Shown here: in pieces, positions 23,996 to 32,151 of the stretch
Position numbering within the stretch: the stretch's first letter is position 1
Layout of the letters: every line of letters starts with the position of its first letter
NCBI GenBank assembly: GCA_017428325.1
Contig: JAFRRA010000002.1
Span: forward strand, 124,001 to 188,000
Reading direction: 5' to 3'
DNA: 64,000 bases
DNA from: Bacteroidales bacterium
GTDB taxonomy: Bacteria; Bacteroidota; Bacteroidia; Bacteroidales; UBA932
Position numbers and translations under genes: made by a program
The notes under the pieces: model-generated
What the model saw: the letters and a program-made list of their open reading frames with translations, nothing else
The model's database searches: none
What the model was told of the DNA's origin: nothing

Positions 23996-24592
23996 ATGAA
24001 AAAGAGTTTGATTTTTGTCGCGATGCTGCTGGTGTCATTCACTATGGCAGCCCAGGATGGCAAGAAGGAAGACATGAAAGAGAAGTTCTTCCAGGCAAAG
24101 GTTAAGGAAATGGTTTACCGTCTGGATATTACAGACGAGCAGAAACCTGAGTTCGTAAAGGTTTACAGGGCATACACGGACGCTATGAGAGAGGCTTTCG
24201 GAGAGGGAAAGCCAAGCCGTCCGATGCCTCCGAAAGGCGGGATGAAGAAAGGCGAAAAGCCTCAGGCAGGTCAGGCTGAGGCAAAGCCAGAGCACAAGCA
24301 GCTCTCAACCGAGGAGGTTGTGAAGATTGAAAAGGAAAAGGCTGAAAGGCAACAGAGAGTCCAGGCCGTTAAGCTACAGTACATCGATGAGTTTGCCAAG
24401 GTGCTTGATGCAAAGCAGCTTTCCCGCTTCTTCAACGTGGAGGCTCAGATCCAGAACAAGCTCAGGGCAAAGCAGCAGGGGGCGCGCAATGGCAAGGGCA
24501 TGCGTCCGGGTAACGGCCCTCGCCCGGGTAAGGGACAGCGTCCAGCTCCAAGAGGCCCTCGTCCTGCAGACGAACCTCAGACGGTCGAGTAA
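23996..24592 (+). CDS. Periplasmic helical protein, Spy/CpxP- or DUF4890-like
   Basis: A 198-residue secreted protein with signal peptide MKKSLIFVAMLLVSFTMAAQ. Two helical parts (AKVKEMVYRLDITDEQKPEF and LQYIDEFAKVLDAKQLSRFF) carry the 'L-x-x-x-Q' type turns seen in Spy/CpxP and Bacteroidota DUF4890 proteins. The C-terminus is a basic Gly/Pro/Arg tail (RPGNGPRPGKGQRP). A related protein with a similar Arg-Pro-Gly tail is at 58691-59260. Following an ECF sigma/anti-sigma pair, it is probably part of an envelope-stress regulon. Confidence 0.7.
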   Translation: MKKSLIFVAMLLVSFTMAAQDGKKEDMKEKFFQAKVKEMVYRLDITDEQKPEFVKVYRAYTDAMREAFGEGKPSRPMPPKGGMKKGEKPQAGQAEAKPEHKQLSTEEVVKIEKEKAERQQRVQAVKLQYIDEFAKVLDAKQLSRFFNVEAQIQNKLRAKQQGARNGKGMRPGNGPRPGKGQRPAPRGPRPADEPQTVE

Positions 24593-24606
24593 GAGATGAT
24601 TTGTCT

Positions 24607-25377
24607 ATGGGGAAAATGTATCACGTAGCAGCGTTATTCCTTTGCTTGGCAATGGTTTCCTGCAGCAAAAGCAGCAACTCCATCGAGCCGGAAAAAGAGA
24701 CTCCGAAAGAGGTCACGCAGCAACAGATAACTTTCACAAAGGAGAGCGGTACTTTTGCGGGTACCGCCCTTCCTTATCGCAAGGCTTTGATAAATAGTGG
24801 TAAAGAGGGGAAGAACATACTCGTTCTGTATCTTCACGGAGGTTCTGCAAAAGGATCCGACAACGAAAAACAGATTGCGGAGCCTGGCGTAACATCCGTT
24901 TCCGAATACCTTAAGAACGCCGGGGCTAAAGCCGTGATGATTGTTCCGCAATGTCCGTCTTCCGGCAATTGGGACGGGGTATCCATCCAGCCTGCAGTCA
25001 AGGCTCTGGTGGACAATGTGGCAGCAGGTTCCAATGTAAACTTCTCCAAAATTTTTGTTTTGGGCGGTTCAATGGGAGGAACAGGAACCTGGGCGCTGGT
25101 AAACACTTATCCTACTCTTTTTGCGGCAGCTATGCCTTGTGCCGGAAATCCGTCCAAGTGCAAAACGTCAAACGTGGTCAAGACTCCAGTCTATGCCGTA
25201 ATGGGAACGGCGGATAACATAATGAGCGTGGAAACTGTTCAGACTTTTATCGCTGAACTGGATAAACTAGGAGGCAAGACAAGGCTGGATGTTATAACCG
25301 GCTGGACCCACGAGCAGACCTGCAAGCAGAGCTATACTTCCACCCGCCTTCAATGGCTCTTCTCCCAGTCGAGATAA
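24607..25377 (+). CDS. Alpha/beta-hydrolase (esterase-like) lipoprotein
   Basis: A 256-residue product with a lipoprotein signal (YHVAALFLCLAMVSCSKSS). The hydrolase domain (about 65-256) has the oxyanion strand LVLYLHGGSAKGSDN, nucleophile elbow VLGGSMGGTG (Ser), acid in MGTADNIMS and His in GWTHEQTC: a complete triad. It resembles feruloyl-esterase/dienelactone-type hydrolases acting on secreted or surface substrates. The substrate is unknown. A TTG at 24601 is in frame but the ATG at 24607 is preferred. Confidence 0.8.
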   Translation: MGKMYHVAALFLCLAMVSCSKSSNSIEPEKETPKEVTQQQITFTKESGTFAGTALPYRKALINSGKEGKNILVLYLHGGSAKGSDNEKQIAEPGVTSVSEYLKNAGAKAVMIVPQCPSSGNWDGVSIQPAVKALVDNVAAGSNVNFSKIFVLGGSMGGTGTWALVNTYPTLFAAAMPCAGNPSKCKTSNVVKTPVYAVMGTADNIMSVETVQTFIAELDKLGGKTRLDVITGWTHEQTCKQSYTSTRLQWLFSQSR

Positions 25378-25379
25378 CT

Positions 25380-26252
25380 TTACTTCAGCGAGAATCTCCA
25401 GAGCTTGGAATGTCGCGGTTGCTTGGGCGTATGGAAAATAACATACGCCCATTTTCCGTGAATATCTATCCCTTCTGGTTCATCCAGGAGAGCATTGAGA
25501 TTTTTTGTGCGTTCAATCTGCTTATACTTCAAGTTCACGATATGTAGCAGCCTGTCGTGAGGAGGATAGCCGTCCGGGAGAAAAGCGTAATCCCCCATCA
25601 CGAAACTCCCCTGCCAGATATTGATGCCGCTTTCTATGCGTGTAACGTCCAGCACGTCCGCATCCTTCAGATGAACCTCTCCGTTTTCATCTGAATCTGA
25701 GAGCCTTGGCATACGGAATTTCTTCAGCAGCTTGAAATCCCCGTTCCTTCCGCCAAAGGTGTAAATGAAGCCGTTACGTACATCAGCGCACCAGTCAATC
25801 GAGCCTGGATAGTCCGTTCCCTCATAATAGATCTTCTGCACTATCTTGCTGCCTTCCAGGGTAATGTCAGTGACAAGGCAGGCGTGCTTCCCTCTGCATT
25901 CGGATACATAGAGAAGTGGAAACTTGGATTTGCGGGAATACTTTTCCTTCCCGAAGAAAGCGTTGTTGCAATGAGAGGTATTGCCTTCCATCATATATGC
26001 CGCAACCAGAGCCTTCTTCTTCATATCGTAGATGCAGCACATCCCGTTATCGTGCAGCACCACTGCATAGTTCCTGTATATCGCGAGTCCCTGTGTAGAA
26101 CCCTTGATCTCCACATTCTCTGGAGTCCAGTCAGCAAAGTCTGCAATCAGCTGCGGCGTCAGCGGAACCTTGCTCGCATCCTTGATCTTAACCTGAGAAA
26201 AGGATAAACTGCTCACGAAGAGCACTACAAGAAGAAAAACCGTTCTTTTCAT
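25380..26252 (-). CDS. Secreted protein of unknown function, possible beta-propeller
   Basis: A 290-residue product with signal peptide MKRTVFLLVVLFVSSLSFSQ. Repeated strands such as GLAIYRNYAVVLHDNGMCCI, FPLLYVSECRGKHACLVTDI, NGFIYTFGGRNGDFKLLKKF and KWAYVIFHTPKQP suggest a six-to-seven-bladed propeller-type fold. No catalytic motif is recognised. It converges with the esterase gene, with two bases between stops. Its start is about 180 bases from the end of the TonB-like gene, with a hairpin between. Confidence 0.6.
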   Translation of the reverse strand: MKRTVFLLVVLFVSSLSFSQVKIKDASKVPLTPQLIADFADWTPENVEIKGSTQGLAIYRNYAVVLHDNGMCCIYDMKKKALVAAYMMEGNTSHCNNAFFGKEKYSRKSKFPLLYVSECRGKHACLVTDITLEGSKIVQKIYYEGTDYPGSIDWCADVRNGFIYTFGGRNGDFKLLKKFRMPRLSDSDENGEVHLKDADVLDVTRIESGINIWQGSFVMGDYAFLPDGYPPHDRLLHIVNLKYKQIERTKNLNALLDEPEGIDIHGKWAYVIFHTPKQPRHSKLWRFSLK

Positions 26253-26343
26253 ATATCGTCGATATTATAATTCAAAGATACTCAAATCTTCGCAAAAAGA
26301 GACTGCAATGTTAATGCCTGATAGTCAGTTTATTAAATAATCA

Positions 26344-26367
26344 CCCTAGGTCAAAAATAACCTAGGG
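26344..26367 (-). terminator. Inverted repeat after the TonB-like gene
   Basis: CCCTAGGT (26344-26351) and ACCTAGGG (26360-26367) are perfect arms with an 8-base AT loop, 65 bases past the TonB-like stop on the minus strand. The following minus-strand sequence is AT-rich but has no clean U-run, so terminator function is likely but not certain. Confidence 0.5.
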
Positions 26368-26432
26368 CGATTGCGCTATTAGCTGATTTTCAGCAATATC
26401 CGTTGCGGGGGACAGACAATACCACTTGAGGT

Positions 26433-27125
26433 TTACCTCATCTGGAAGATGATAGGGAAGGTGTACTTTACCTTCACCGCCTTGCCCCTCTGCTTTCCCG
26501 GACTCCATTTTGGAGATTTGGAAATAACTCTTACGGCTTCCTTGTCGAGAGTGGAGTCTGCTCCTCTCAATACCTGAACATCCTTTACGCTGCCATCCTT
26601 GTCTATGGTGAACTGGACGGTAACCCTTCCCTGTATTCCGTTTTCGATGGCCAGTTCCGGATATACGATATTGTCGTAAACCCACTTGGTGAAGGTGTTT
26701 GCGTCTCCGCCCTGGAAGGTTGGCTTGTCTTCAACGATGGCAAAGGGAATATACTCTTCAACCTCCTCTTCCTCAGTCTTGTTGGATTGCTCTATATAAG
26801 GAACAATCTTTATCGGCTCGGTGTTGTCATCAAAGCTGGTGAAATCCGTGTTGACCTTCACGTCGTTTTCCACGATCTGGAGTTCCTCGCTGATTACAGG
26901 CTCCTTGATGTTCTCAGGTGGAGGCGGAGTTTCCTGCTGGGTGATTGGAACAGTCTCGTCGTCGACGAGTGAAATTCTTCCGGCAGAAATAGATCCTACT
27001 TCCTTGGTGGCGGTATTCCACTCGAAGGAGGTCAGTACAACCGCAAGTGCTGCGATAAGCCCGATCTCAAAGAACATCGTCCTTTTGTTTTCCAGGCTGG
27101 CTCTGCTGTTTTTCTTTGTTTCCAT
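26433..27125 (-). CDS. TonB-like energy-transducing protein
   Basis: A 230-residue protein: short cytoplasmic N-terminus, one helix (FFEIGLIAALAVVLTSFEW, about 18-36), a Pro/Glu-rich periplasmic linker (ETPPPPENIKEPVISEELQ), and a C-terminal TonB domain (about 150-230; PELAIENGIQGRVTVQFTID, DGSVKDVQVLRGADSTLDKE, VKVKYTFPIIFQ). It couples the proton gradient to outer-membrane transporters such as the SusC protein here. It stands alone, transcribed away from the TPR/AraC regulator. Of the Bacteroidota 'energy transducer TonB' type. Confidence 0.9.
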   Translation of the reverse strand: METKKNSRASLENKRTMFFEIGLIAALAVVLTSFEWNTATKEVGSISAGRISLVDDETVPITQQETPPPPENIKEPVISEELQIVENDVKVNTDFTSFDDNTEPIKIVPYIEQSNKTEEEEVEEYIPFAIVEDKPTFQGGDANTFTKWVYDNIVYPELAIENGIQGRVTVQFTIDKDGSVKDVQVLRGADSTLDKEAVRVISKSPKWSPGKQRGKAVKVKYTFPIIFQMR

Positions 27126-27222
27126 AGTAGTTGTCTTTATATGGTTTGAAATGGAATGCCTATGTTCCGCATTGCAAATATCGGTTCATTGCACGCTCTT
27201 GCAATAAATTGCATATCAATTA

Positions 27223-27240
27223 ATTATCAAAGTTGATAAT
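27223..27240. promoter_or_regulatory. Palindrome between divergent tonB-like and TPR/AraC genes
   Basis: ATTATCAA and TTGATAAT, separated by two bases, make an 18-base near-perfect palindrome in the 258-base AT-rich gap between the two divergent genes. It lies about 97 bases upstream of the tonB-like ATG. TATTTTTG at 27360-27367 is a -7 box 16 bases before the TPR/AraC ATG. The rest of the gap shows no gene. Confidence 0.35.
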
Positions 27241-27383
27241 CCTCAATTATACCTCAATTCTTTGTCAAATCTTCATCAACGGAAACTCAACTTTTCCTCA
27301 ACATTTTTCCGGTTTCCGGCCTCCGGAGGGCACAGGAAACACTTTTGGCCTTTTTTGATTATTTTTGACACTTGTTTGAGGGT

Positions 27384-29057
27384 ATGACAAGGATTTTCCA
27401 CATATCACATATGTTGCCTGGGAGTTTCCGCAGGTTTTTCTTTGCGGCGACCGTGCTGACTGTCCTGCTTTCATCCCTTTGTCCTTCTTATTCAAGAGCA
27501 GGCGATACGGATTCACTGAATGTGCTTCTGGAGTCTTTCTCCCAAAGCTATTCTCTTGACAAGGCGAACGGCATTTTGTCTGCCCTGGCACAGATTACCG
27601 GGTCGGACGAGATAGAAACATTCTCCAGGGATGCGGATGAATCCCTTGTCCAGACAAATGTGTGGTACTATGCGGCAGATTATATGTACGGAGTGCAGCA
27701 GTACGGAAGATCTGTGGACTATGCCGAGAAGGCACTTGATGCCTGCCGCAGGATTTCAGACAAGGACTTTGAGGCGGATGTGCTCAGCCTTCTTGCCATA
27801 GGCACTATGCGTATGGGAAACTACGAGAGGGCGGCTTATTATGCGGAACAATGCTACGATCTTGACAAGAAAAGCAAGGATCCGGACAGGATAAGTTCTT
27901 CCCTTAACACCCTGGCGGGAATATACCTGACTTCAAAACGATACCCGGAAGCCGAAAAATATGTACTCAAAGGAATAGAGGAATGCTCCAAGACCACAAA
28001 CAAGCCGAGGATGGCAATCCTGCTGGGAATGGCTTCCGAGGTCTACCAGTCCATAGGAAAGAGCGACATTGCCCTGGACTATGCCCAGAAGGCTTATGAC
28101 CTGGAGAAGGAACTGGGGCGTGAGCCTCAGGCGATGGTAAGGCTCTCGCAGAGGGCTGCCGCGCTTCTCGGACTCGGACGAATGGAGGAAGCGGAAGCCG
28201 ATCTCAAGGAGGCGATTCCTTTTTTCCGCCAAAGCGGCAACCTCCAGTCCCTGGGAATTTCCTGCAACAAGATGGGCCGAGCCCTGCTTTTCCTGGACCG
28301 CAAACCTGAGGCTCTGGAATATTTCAGGGAGGCTGCGGACATTTTCATGAAGCTCGGCGATCCTTTCAACGAACTGCATTCCAGAAAGGGCCTTTATGAA
28401 TGCCTGCTGGAGACAGACAGCAAGGAGGCCTCCCGCCAGCACGACCGCTACGATGCCCTCAAGGATTCCATATACAACCTTTCCATGGCTGAAAGCCTGA
28501 GCCGCTATGAGGCTTCTATGGGCAATGATGCGCTCCGGGCAGAAAACGCCAAAGCTCTCCGGCAAAAGTACTCGATGCTTATGTGGGGAATCCTTGCCGC
28601 CATTGTGATCGCCGTTGCCGTATGGCTGGTTATGCACAGACGCAGCCAGCGCCAGAAAGCGGTTCTGGAGTCCACGATCCGTTCCCTGACAGAACCTAAG
28701 CAGGAATCCCGGCCTAAGGATATTGTCAGCAATGCAGACCGGGCTTTTCTGGATAAGATAGTCTCATATGTCCTTTCTAACCTTACTGAGGGAAAGCTTG
28801 GCGTGGAGGATCTTGCCTCACATATGTGCCTTTCCAGCGGCCAGCTTAACCGCAAGGTCAAGTCCATAACGGGTATCACAACCCAGAACTATATGCTTAG
28901 GCTGCGCCTGGAGCAGGCCCGCCTCATGCTGCAGAACGAACCTGACTCCCCGGTGGCGGATGTTGCTTACCGGTGCGGATTCGAGGATGCGGCATCATTC
29001 TCCAGGGCATTCAAGCGCACTTTGGGCTCTACTCCGTCCCAAATCAGGGGCAAATAA
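27384..29057 (+). CDS. Membrane regulator with TPR sensor and AraC-type DNA-binding domain
   Basis: A 557-residue protein. A signal/anchor segment (FFFAATVLTVLLSSLCPSYS) is followed by a helical periplasmic region of about six TPR units (residues about 60-370; SVDYAEKALDACRRI, ADVLSLLAIGTMRMGNYERA, YPEAEKYVLKGIEE), one helix (MLMWGILAAIVIAVAVWLVM, about 396-415) and a C-terminal AraC-type double helix-turn-helix (LGVEDLASHMCLSSGQLNRK; VADVAYRCGFEDAASFSRAF). Layout matches one-component membrane regulators of Bacteroidota that sense in the periplasm. An in-frame TTG at 27372 is less likely. AraC-like direct repeats lie directly after the stop. Confidence 0.88.
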   Translation: MTRIFHISHMLPGSFRRFFFAATVLTVLLSSLCPSYSRAGDTDSLNVLLESFSQSYSLDKANGILSALAQITGSDEIETFSRDADESLVQTNVWYYAADYMYGVQQYGRSVDYAEKALDACRRISDKDFEADVLSLLAIGTMRMGNYERAAYYAEQCYDLDKKSKDPDRISSSLNTLAGIYLTSKRYPEAEKYVLKGIEECSKTTNKPRMAILLGMASEVYQSIGKSDIALDYAQKAYDLEKELGREPQAMVRLSQRAAALLGLGRMEEAEADLKEAIPFFRQSGNLQSLGISCNKMGRALLFLDRKPEALEYFREAADIFMKLGDPFNELHSRKGLYECLLETDSKEASRQHDRYDALKDSIYNLSMAESLSRYEASMGNDALRAENAKALRQKYSMLMWGILAAIVIAVAVWLVMHRRSQRQKAVLESTIRSLTEPKQESRPKDIVSNADRAFLDKIVSYVLSNLTEGKLGVEDLASHMCLSSGQLNRKVKSITGITTQNYMLRLRLEQARLMLQNEPDSPVADVAYRCGFEDAASFSRAFKRTLGSTPSQIRGK

Positions 29058-29063
29058 TGCAGA

Positions 29064-29130
29064 TTGCACGATTTTGACAAGGGTTTGCACGATTGTGCAT
29101 ATCCCTTCTTTTTCTGTGCCCGTACCTTTG
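29064..29130 (+). promoter_or_regulatory. AraC-type direct repeats and -7 box
   Basis: TTGCACGATTTTG (29064-29076) and TTGCACGATTGTG (29085-29097) match at 12 of 13 bases and repeat at 21 bases, two DNA turns, the spacing of AraC half-sites. TACCTTTG at 29123-29130 is an exact -7 box, so the second repeat ends just before the -33 region. The site starts seven bases after the stop of the AraC-type regulator gene. Confidence 0.55.
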
Positions 29131-29197
29131 TATCAGCAAATTTATATTAGAACAGTGTTGTATTAAATATAAGACACGCTTCAAACTATGAAAACAG

Positions 29198-29223
29198 AAA
29201 AGGCCGGCATCCACCGGCCTTTT
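29198..29223. terminator. Bidirectional intrinsic terminator
   Basis: AAAAGGCCGG and CCGGCCTTTT (10-bp arms, 6-base loop) lie between the plus-strand regulator/AraC site and the minus-strand GATase-like gene. Both strands give a GC stem followed by U residues, so it can end transcripts from both sides. Confidence 0.8.
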
Positions 29224-29245
29224 CAATTTCCATGAAAGTATCCTG

Positions 29246-30385
29246 TTACCTGTAGAGAGAATTGATATCCTCAACGGCTTTCTGCATTATGGCTTTGGCA
29301 ATTGGGTTTTCTTCCAGGGCGAAGGCCGCTTCAAGATCTTTCTTTGCGGTAAGAAGTTCTGTGGATGCAATCCAGGCTGCAGCCGCTCCCCTTACTTCAA
29401 AGTCTTTGTCGTAGAGAAGGCCTGTGGCCCAGGTTTTCATGCTCCAGGACGGATGTGTCATCATCCAGTTGATTCCTTCCAGTTTCTCTTCCTTGGTGCC
29501 GTAGACAAAGGTGCGGTACATGGAGCCTTCCTTTTCCAGGTCCTGTTCGCTCATTATGACCTCTGTGTCCAAAAACGGGGCCTTGTACTCTACAGGCAGG
29601 GCCATATCCTCTTTTCCGGCACACCAGAAGAGGATTCTTGGTATCATCCAGGAGAAGGAAGCAGAGCCTTCCGGATGGCCTATGGATGTGAAAATCCTTC
29701 CCTTGCCGTAACTGTTTGTGAGGAAGAACGGTTTTCCCGGACTGATTCCGGCCTGGAATTCCGCTCCCACATGCACATCGCTGAGCATAACGGCTATAGG
29801 GGTGTATTCCGTGGCTGGTGACTCTGCCAGGATAGCTGAATCTGCAGGGGCCAGCATAGGGCCGTTTTCAAAGAGCAGGTGTATGGTATCTATATCCTTG
29901 AGTTCCGGGAAAAGCTTCCTGCCCTCTTCCGTAAGGGCAACGGAACACAGTCCCTGGCCTCTTGAAGAGTGGTCCAGGTCCACGACCTGGGCTCCGTTCA
30001 TCCCGAAGCAGGCATAATCAGGGGTGTGGCTCAGGGCATAGGCACCGGCACAGATGCAGAGGATTCCGCCTCCGTTCTCTGTCCATTTCTTTATGATATT
30101 TATGTTGGTGCTGCCTAGACTGAAAGTATGCATGCTGCCTCCTCCGCCGGGGATTATCAGCACGTCCAGGCTGTCCAGAACTCCCCATGCTATGTTTGCG
30201 CTGGTGATGTAGCGTATATTTATGCGGGAATCCAGCTGCGCTGCCGCATAGGCTTCCGTCATGTTGGTGTGGCCGCTTCCTAGTCCGTCCAGCATTCCCA
30301 CCCTGAGGGCTGGAGTGGCGGTTCTCTGAGTGCAGGAAAAGGCGCATAAAATGGCGGCAAACAGAAAAATAAGTTTCTTGCTCAT
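29246..30385 (-). CDS. GATase1/BPL_N-like lipoprotein
   Basis: A 379-residue product starting MSKKLIFLFAAILCAFSCTQ (lipobox AFSC). Residues about 25-260 have a class I glutamine-amidotransferase/DJ-1-like fold: DVLIIPGGGGSMHTFSLG, ENGGGILCICAGAYALSH (nucleophile-elbow Cys in CICAG) and GRIFTSIGHPEGSASFSW. This is the domain found at the N-terminus of some biotin-protein ligases (BPL_N). The C-terminus (about 275-379) is helical, HEAT-like. Function is unknown; probably an envelope hydrolase or binding protein. Confidence 0.75.
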   Translation of the reverse strand: MSKKLIFLFAAILCAFSCTQRTATPALRVGMLDGLGSGHTNMTEAYAAAQLDSRINIRYITSANIAWGVLDSLDVLIIPGGGGSMHTFSLGSTNINIIKKWTENGGGILCICAGAYALSHTPDYACFGMNGAQVVDLDHSSRGQGLCSVALTEEGRKLFPELKDIDTIHLLFENGPMLAPADSAILAESPATEYTPIAVMLSDVHVGAEFQAGISPGKPFFLTNSYGKGRIFTSIGHPEGSASFSWMIPRILFWCAGKEDMALPVEYKAPFLDTEVIMSEQDLEKEGSMYRTFVYGTKEEKLEGINWMMTHPSWSMKTWATGLLYDKDFEVRGAAAAWIASTELLTAKKDLEAAFALEENPIAKAIMQKAVEDINSLYR

Positions 30386-30423
30386 ATCGCTGAAGATTAT
30401 ACTTCAAAAATACATCTTTTTTG

Positions 30424-30431
30424 TAATTTTG
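30424..30431 (+). promoter_or_regulatory. -7 box of the VanX-like gene
   Basis: TAATTTTG is an exact TAnnTTTG match 21 bases before the ATG at 30453. No TTTG is seen 19-21 bases upstream. Confidence 0.45.
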
Positions 30432-30452
30432 CCTATCAAAATCCAGTCAAAT

Positions 30453-31244
30453 ATGAAAAGGTACTTTGTCATTCTATCGGCAACTTTAGCTATATGCCTG
30501 TCAGGTTGTACGGGCAAGAATTCCCAGACTGATGTAAAAGCCGCAGCCGATACATTAGCTGTTGTGGATGAAACAGATTTCGGAGACTCTTCTGCAAAGG
30601 ATGTTGTGAAGAAAGTTCCCGCAAACATGATCCGAAGCGGCTTTGTGGTTATTTCCGAGGCCGTTCCTGATGTTATCCTTGAGATAAGATATTATTCAAC
30701 CTACAATTTCGTGGGAACCAGGATAGACGGCTATGAAGAGCCTGTAGCCTTGATGACAAAGGAAGCCGCCAAGGCTCTCAAGGCTGTCAGCGATGACGTC
30801 AAGGCCCAGGGATACCGCCTGAAGATCTATGACGCCTACCGTCCGGCAAGGGCCGTTGCCCATTTCTGCCGCTGGGCAAAGGATGCTGACACCTCGATGA
30901 AGAGGGCATTCTACCCGAATCTTGACAAGGCGAATCTGTTCAAGCAGGACTACATAGCCACCAAGTCCGGCCACAGCCGCGGAAGCACCGTGGACCTTAC
31001 ACTTTTCGACATGAAGACCGGAAAGGAAGTGGATATGGGAGGAACCTTCGATATGCTTGACCCTAGCGCCCATCCGGACTATAAGGGAGACCTGACTCCT
31101 CAGCAGATAGCCAACCGCCAGCTTTTAAGGCAGGCAATGATGCGTCACGGCTTCAAGCCGCTGTATTCTGAGTGGTGGCACTTCACCCTCCGCGACGAGC
31201 CTTATCCGAACACCTACTTTGATTTCCCTGTAACGTTCAAGTAG
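30453..31244 (+). CDS. M15D D-Ala-D-Ala dipeptidase (VanX/DdpX-like) lipoprotein
   Basis: A 263-residue protein with a lipoprotein signal (MKRYFVILSATLAICLSGCT). The M15 domain (about 65-263) has YYSTYNFVGTRIDGY, LKIYDAYRPARAVAHF, the zinc motif SGHSRGSTVDLTLFD (His and Asp) and EWWHFTL (catalytic Glu and third His). It hydrolyses D-Ala-D-Ala dipeptides. An extracytoplasmic form most likely serves cell-wall recycling or feeding. There is no VanH or VanA nearby, so it should not be read as vancomycin resistance. Start chosen at the signal peptide. Confidence 0.88.
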   Translation: MKRYFVILSATLAICLSGCTGKNSQTDVKAAADTLAVVDETDFGDSSAKDVVKKVPANMIRSGFVVISEAVPDVILEIRYYSTYNFVGTRIDGYEEPVALMTKEAAKALKAVSDDVKAQGYRLKIYDAYRPARAVAHFCRWAKDADTSMKRAFYPNLDKANLFKQDYIATKSGHSRGSTVDLTLFDMKTGKEVDMGGTFDMLDPSAHPDYKGDLTPQQIANRQLLRQAMMRHGFKPLYSEWWHFTLRDEPYPNTYFDFPVTFK

Positions 31245-31264
31245 GGCGAACAGACACCATCGAC

Positions 31265-31597
31265 CTACATATACTTCAACCAGCTGAAGAGTTTCCTGCG
31301 CTTCAGGTATTCTTCGTTGTTTTCGTTGGCGTAGGCTTCCCTTTCAAAGCTGATTCCGAAGTAGGCTTTCTTCGCGGAGAAACAGCACAGTAGTCTTATC
31401 AGCCATTCCAGCACATACCAGATGTAGAAGAAGACAAAAAGCATCTCCCGCTGCTGGGCGGAGTGGATCATTTCATGGTTTAAGGAGGAGTCCGGGAAAA
31501 AGGCACCCTTCCGCACCACGATAAGCCCGAAAAGGTTTATCGCGATGAAATCCTTTCCCATAAAAGGGACTTTTTTCCAGTAGCGGACTCTTGCCAT
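31265..31597 (-). CDS. Small membrane protein with HExxH-type motif
   Basis: A 110-residue product of a type common in Bacteroidales. It reads VRYWKKVPFMGKDFIAINLF, then NHEMIHSAQQREML, an HExxH-like zinc motif (HEMIH), a hydrophobic segment (LFVFFYIWYVLEWLIRLLCC) and SFEREAYANENNEEYLKRRK with a Glu that could be the third metal ligand. A small membrane metalloprotease is possible, but activity has not been shown. Last gene of a seven-gene minus operon, three bases after the previous stop. Confidence 0.7.
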   Translation of the reverse strand: MARVRYWKKVPFMGKDFIAINLFGLIVVRKGAFFPDSSLNHEMIHSAQQREMLFVFFYIWYVLEWLIRLLCCFSAKKAYFGISFEREAYANENNEEYLKRRKLFSWLKYM

Positions 31598-31600
31598 CTG

Positions 31601-32128
31601 TTACCAGTCGTGATGATGGGCTACTCCCAGGCTGTCCTGAGGAGTGGCGGCATTGAAGAGGGAATCCAGATAGTTGTTTATGCAATGTATACCCTGGCTG
31701 AGTTCCTTCTTCGGCCAGGCGTTTGTGCCTCCGGAGGAGATACTGCCATTCTCGTATCTGATGTATATATGCCAGCCGTATCCGTCGAGAACTTCCATTT
31801 TTGGACGGTAGGATCCTTTGAGGTTATGAAGGGAGTATTCCTCTGCGATTTCTGCGATTTTCTTCAGGGCTTCTTCCGGCACTCTAACAAGATGGATGTC
31901 GTTATCATCGTGGGAATAGCCCAGCTGGACTGTTCCGTCCTCAAGCACTTTTAGCGTGTAGAAATGGATAGGATAAGCCATGGTTCCGCTGTAGGAGTAC
32001 TCGTAGGAAGTAACGGTTCCCTCCGGCTTTTCGTTGTCTCCAGACTCTATGTTTCCGCTAACGTAATGGCTTCTGGAACAGAAATTTAAAAGAGCCATAA
32101 TGCAGGTTAATGTAAAGATGTGTTTCAT
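31601..32128 (-). CDS. Secreted protein/lipoprotein, unknown
   Basis: A 175-residue product starting MKHIFTLTCIMALLNFCSRS; a Cys lies near residue 17, so lipid anchoring is possible. The rest has beta-strand character (GTVTSYEYSYSGTMAYPIHF, FYTLKVLEDGTVQLGYSHDD) and ends in a His-rich GVAHHHDW. The family is not recognised. An in-frame upstream extension to 32254 is only the antisense of the Gly-rich end of the next gene. Confidence 0.6.
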   Translation of the reverse strand: MKHIFTLTCIMALLNFCSRSHYVSGNIESGDNEKPEGTVTSYEYSYSGTMAYPIHFYTLKVLEDGTVQLGYSHDDNDIHLVRVPEEALKKIAEIAEEYSLHNLKGSYRPKMEVLDGYGWHIYIRYENGSISSGGTNAWPKKELSQGIHCINNYLDSLFNAATPQDSLGVAHHHDW

Positions 32129-32151
32129 ATCGATGCTTTTTTGTTTCTTGT

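Noticed and set aside
29188-29235. 15-codon frame overlapping the bidirectional terminator
   Set aside because: Too short, runs through the terminator stem, no ribosome site; treated as part of the possible small RNA.
30453-31244. Vancomycin-resistance gene (vanX)
   Set aside because: Family match only; a lipoprotein D-Ala-D-Ala dipeptidase without vanH/vanA or regulators nearby fits wall recycling.
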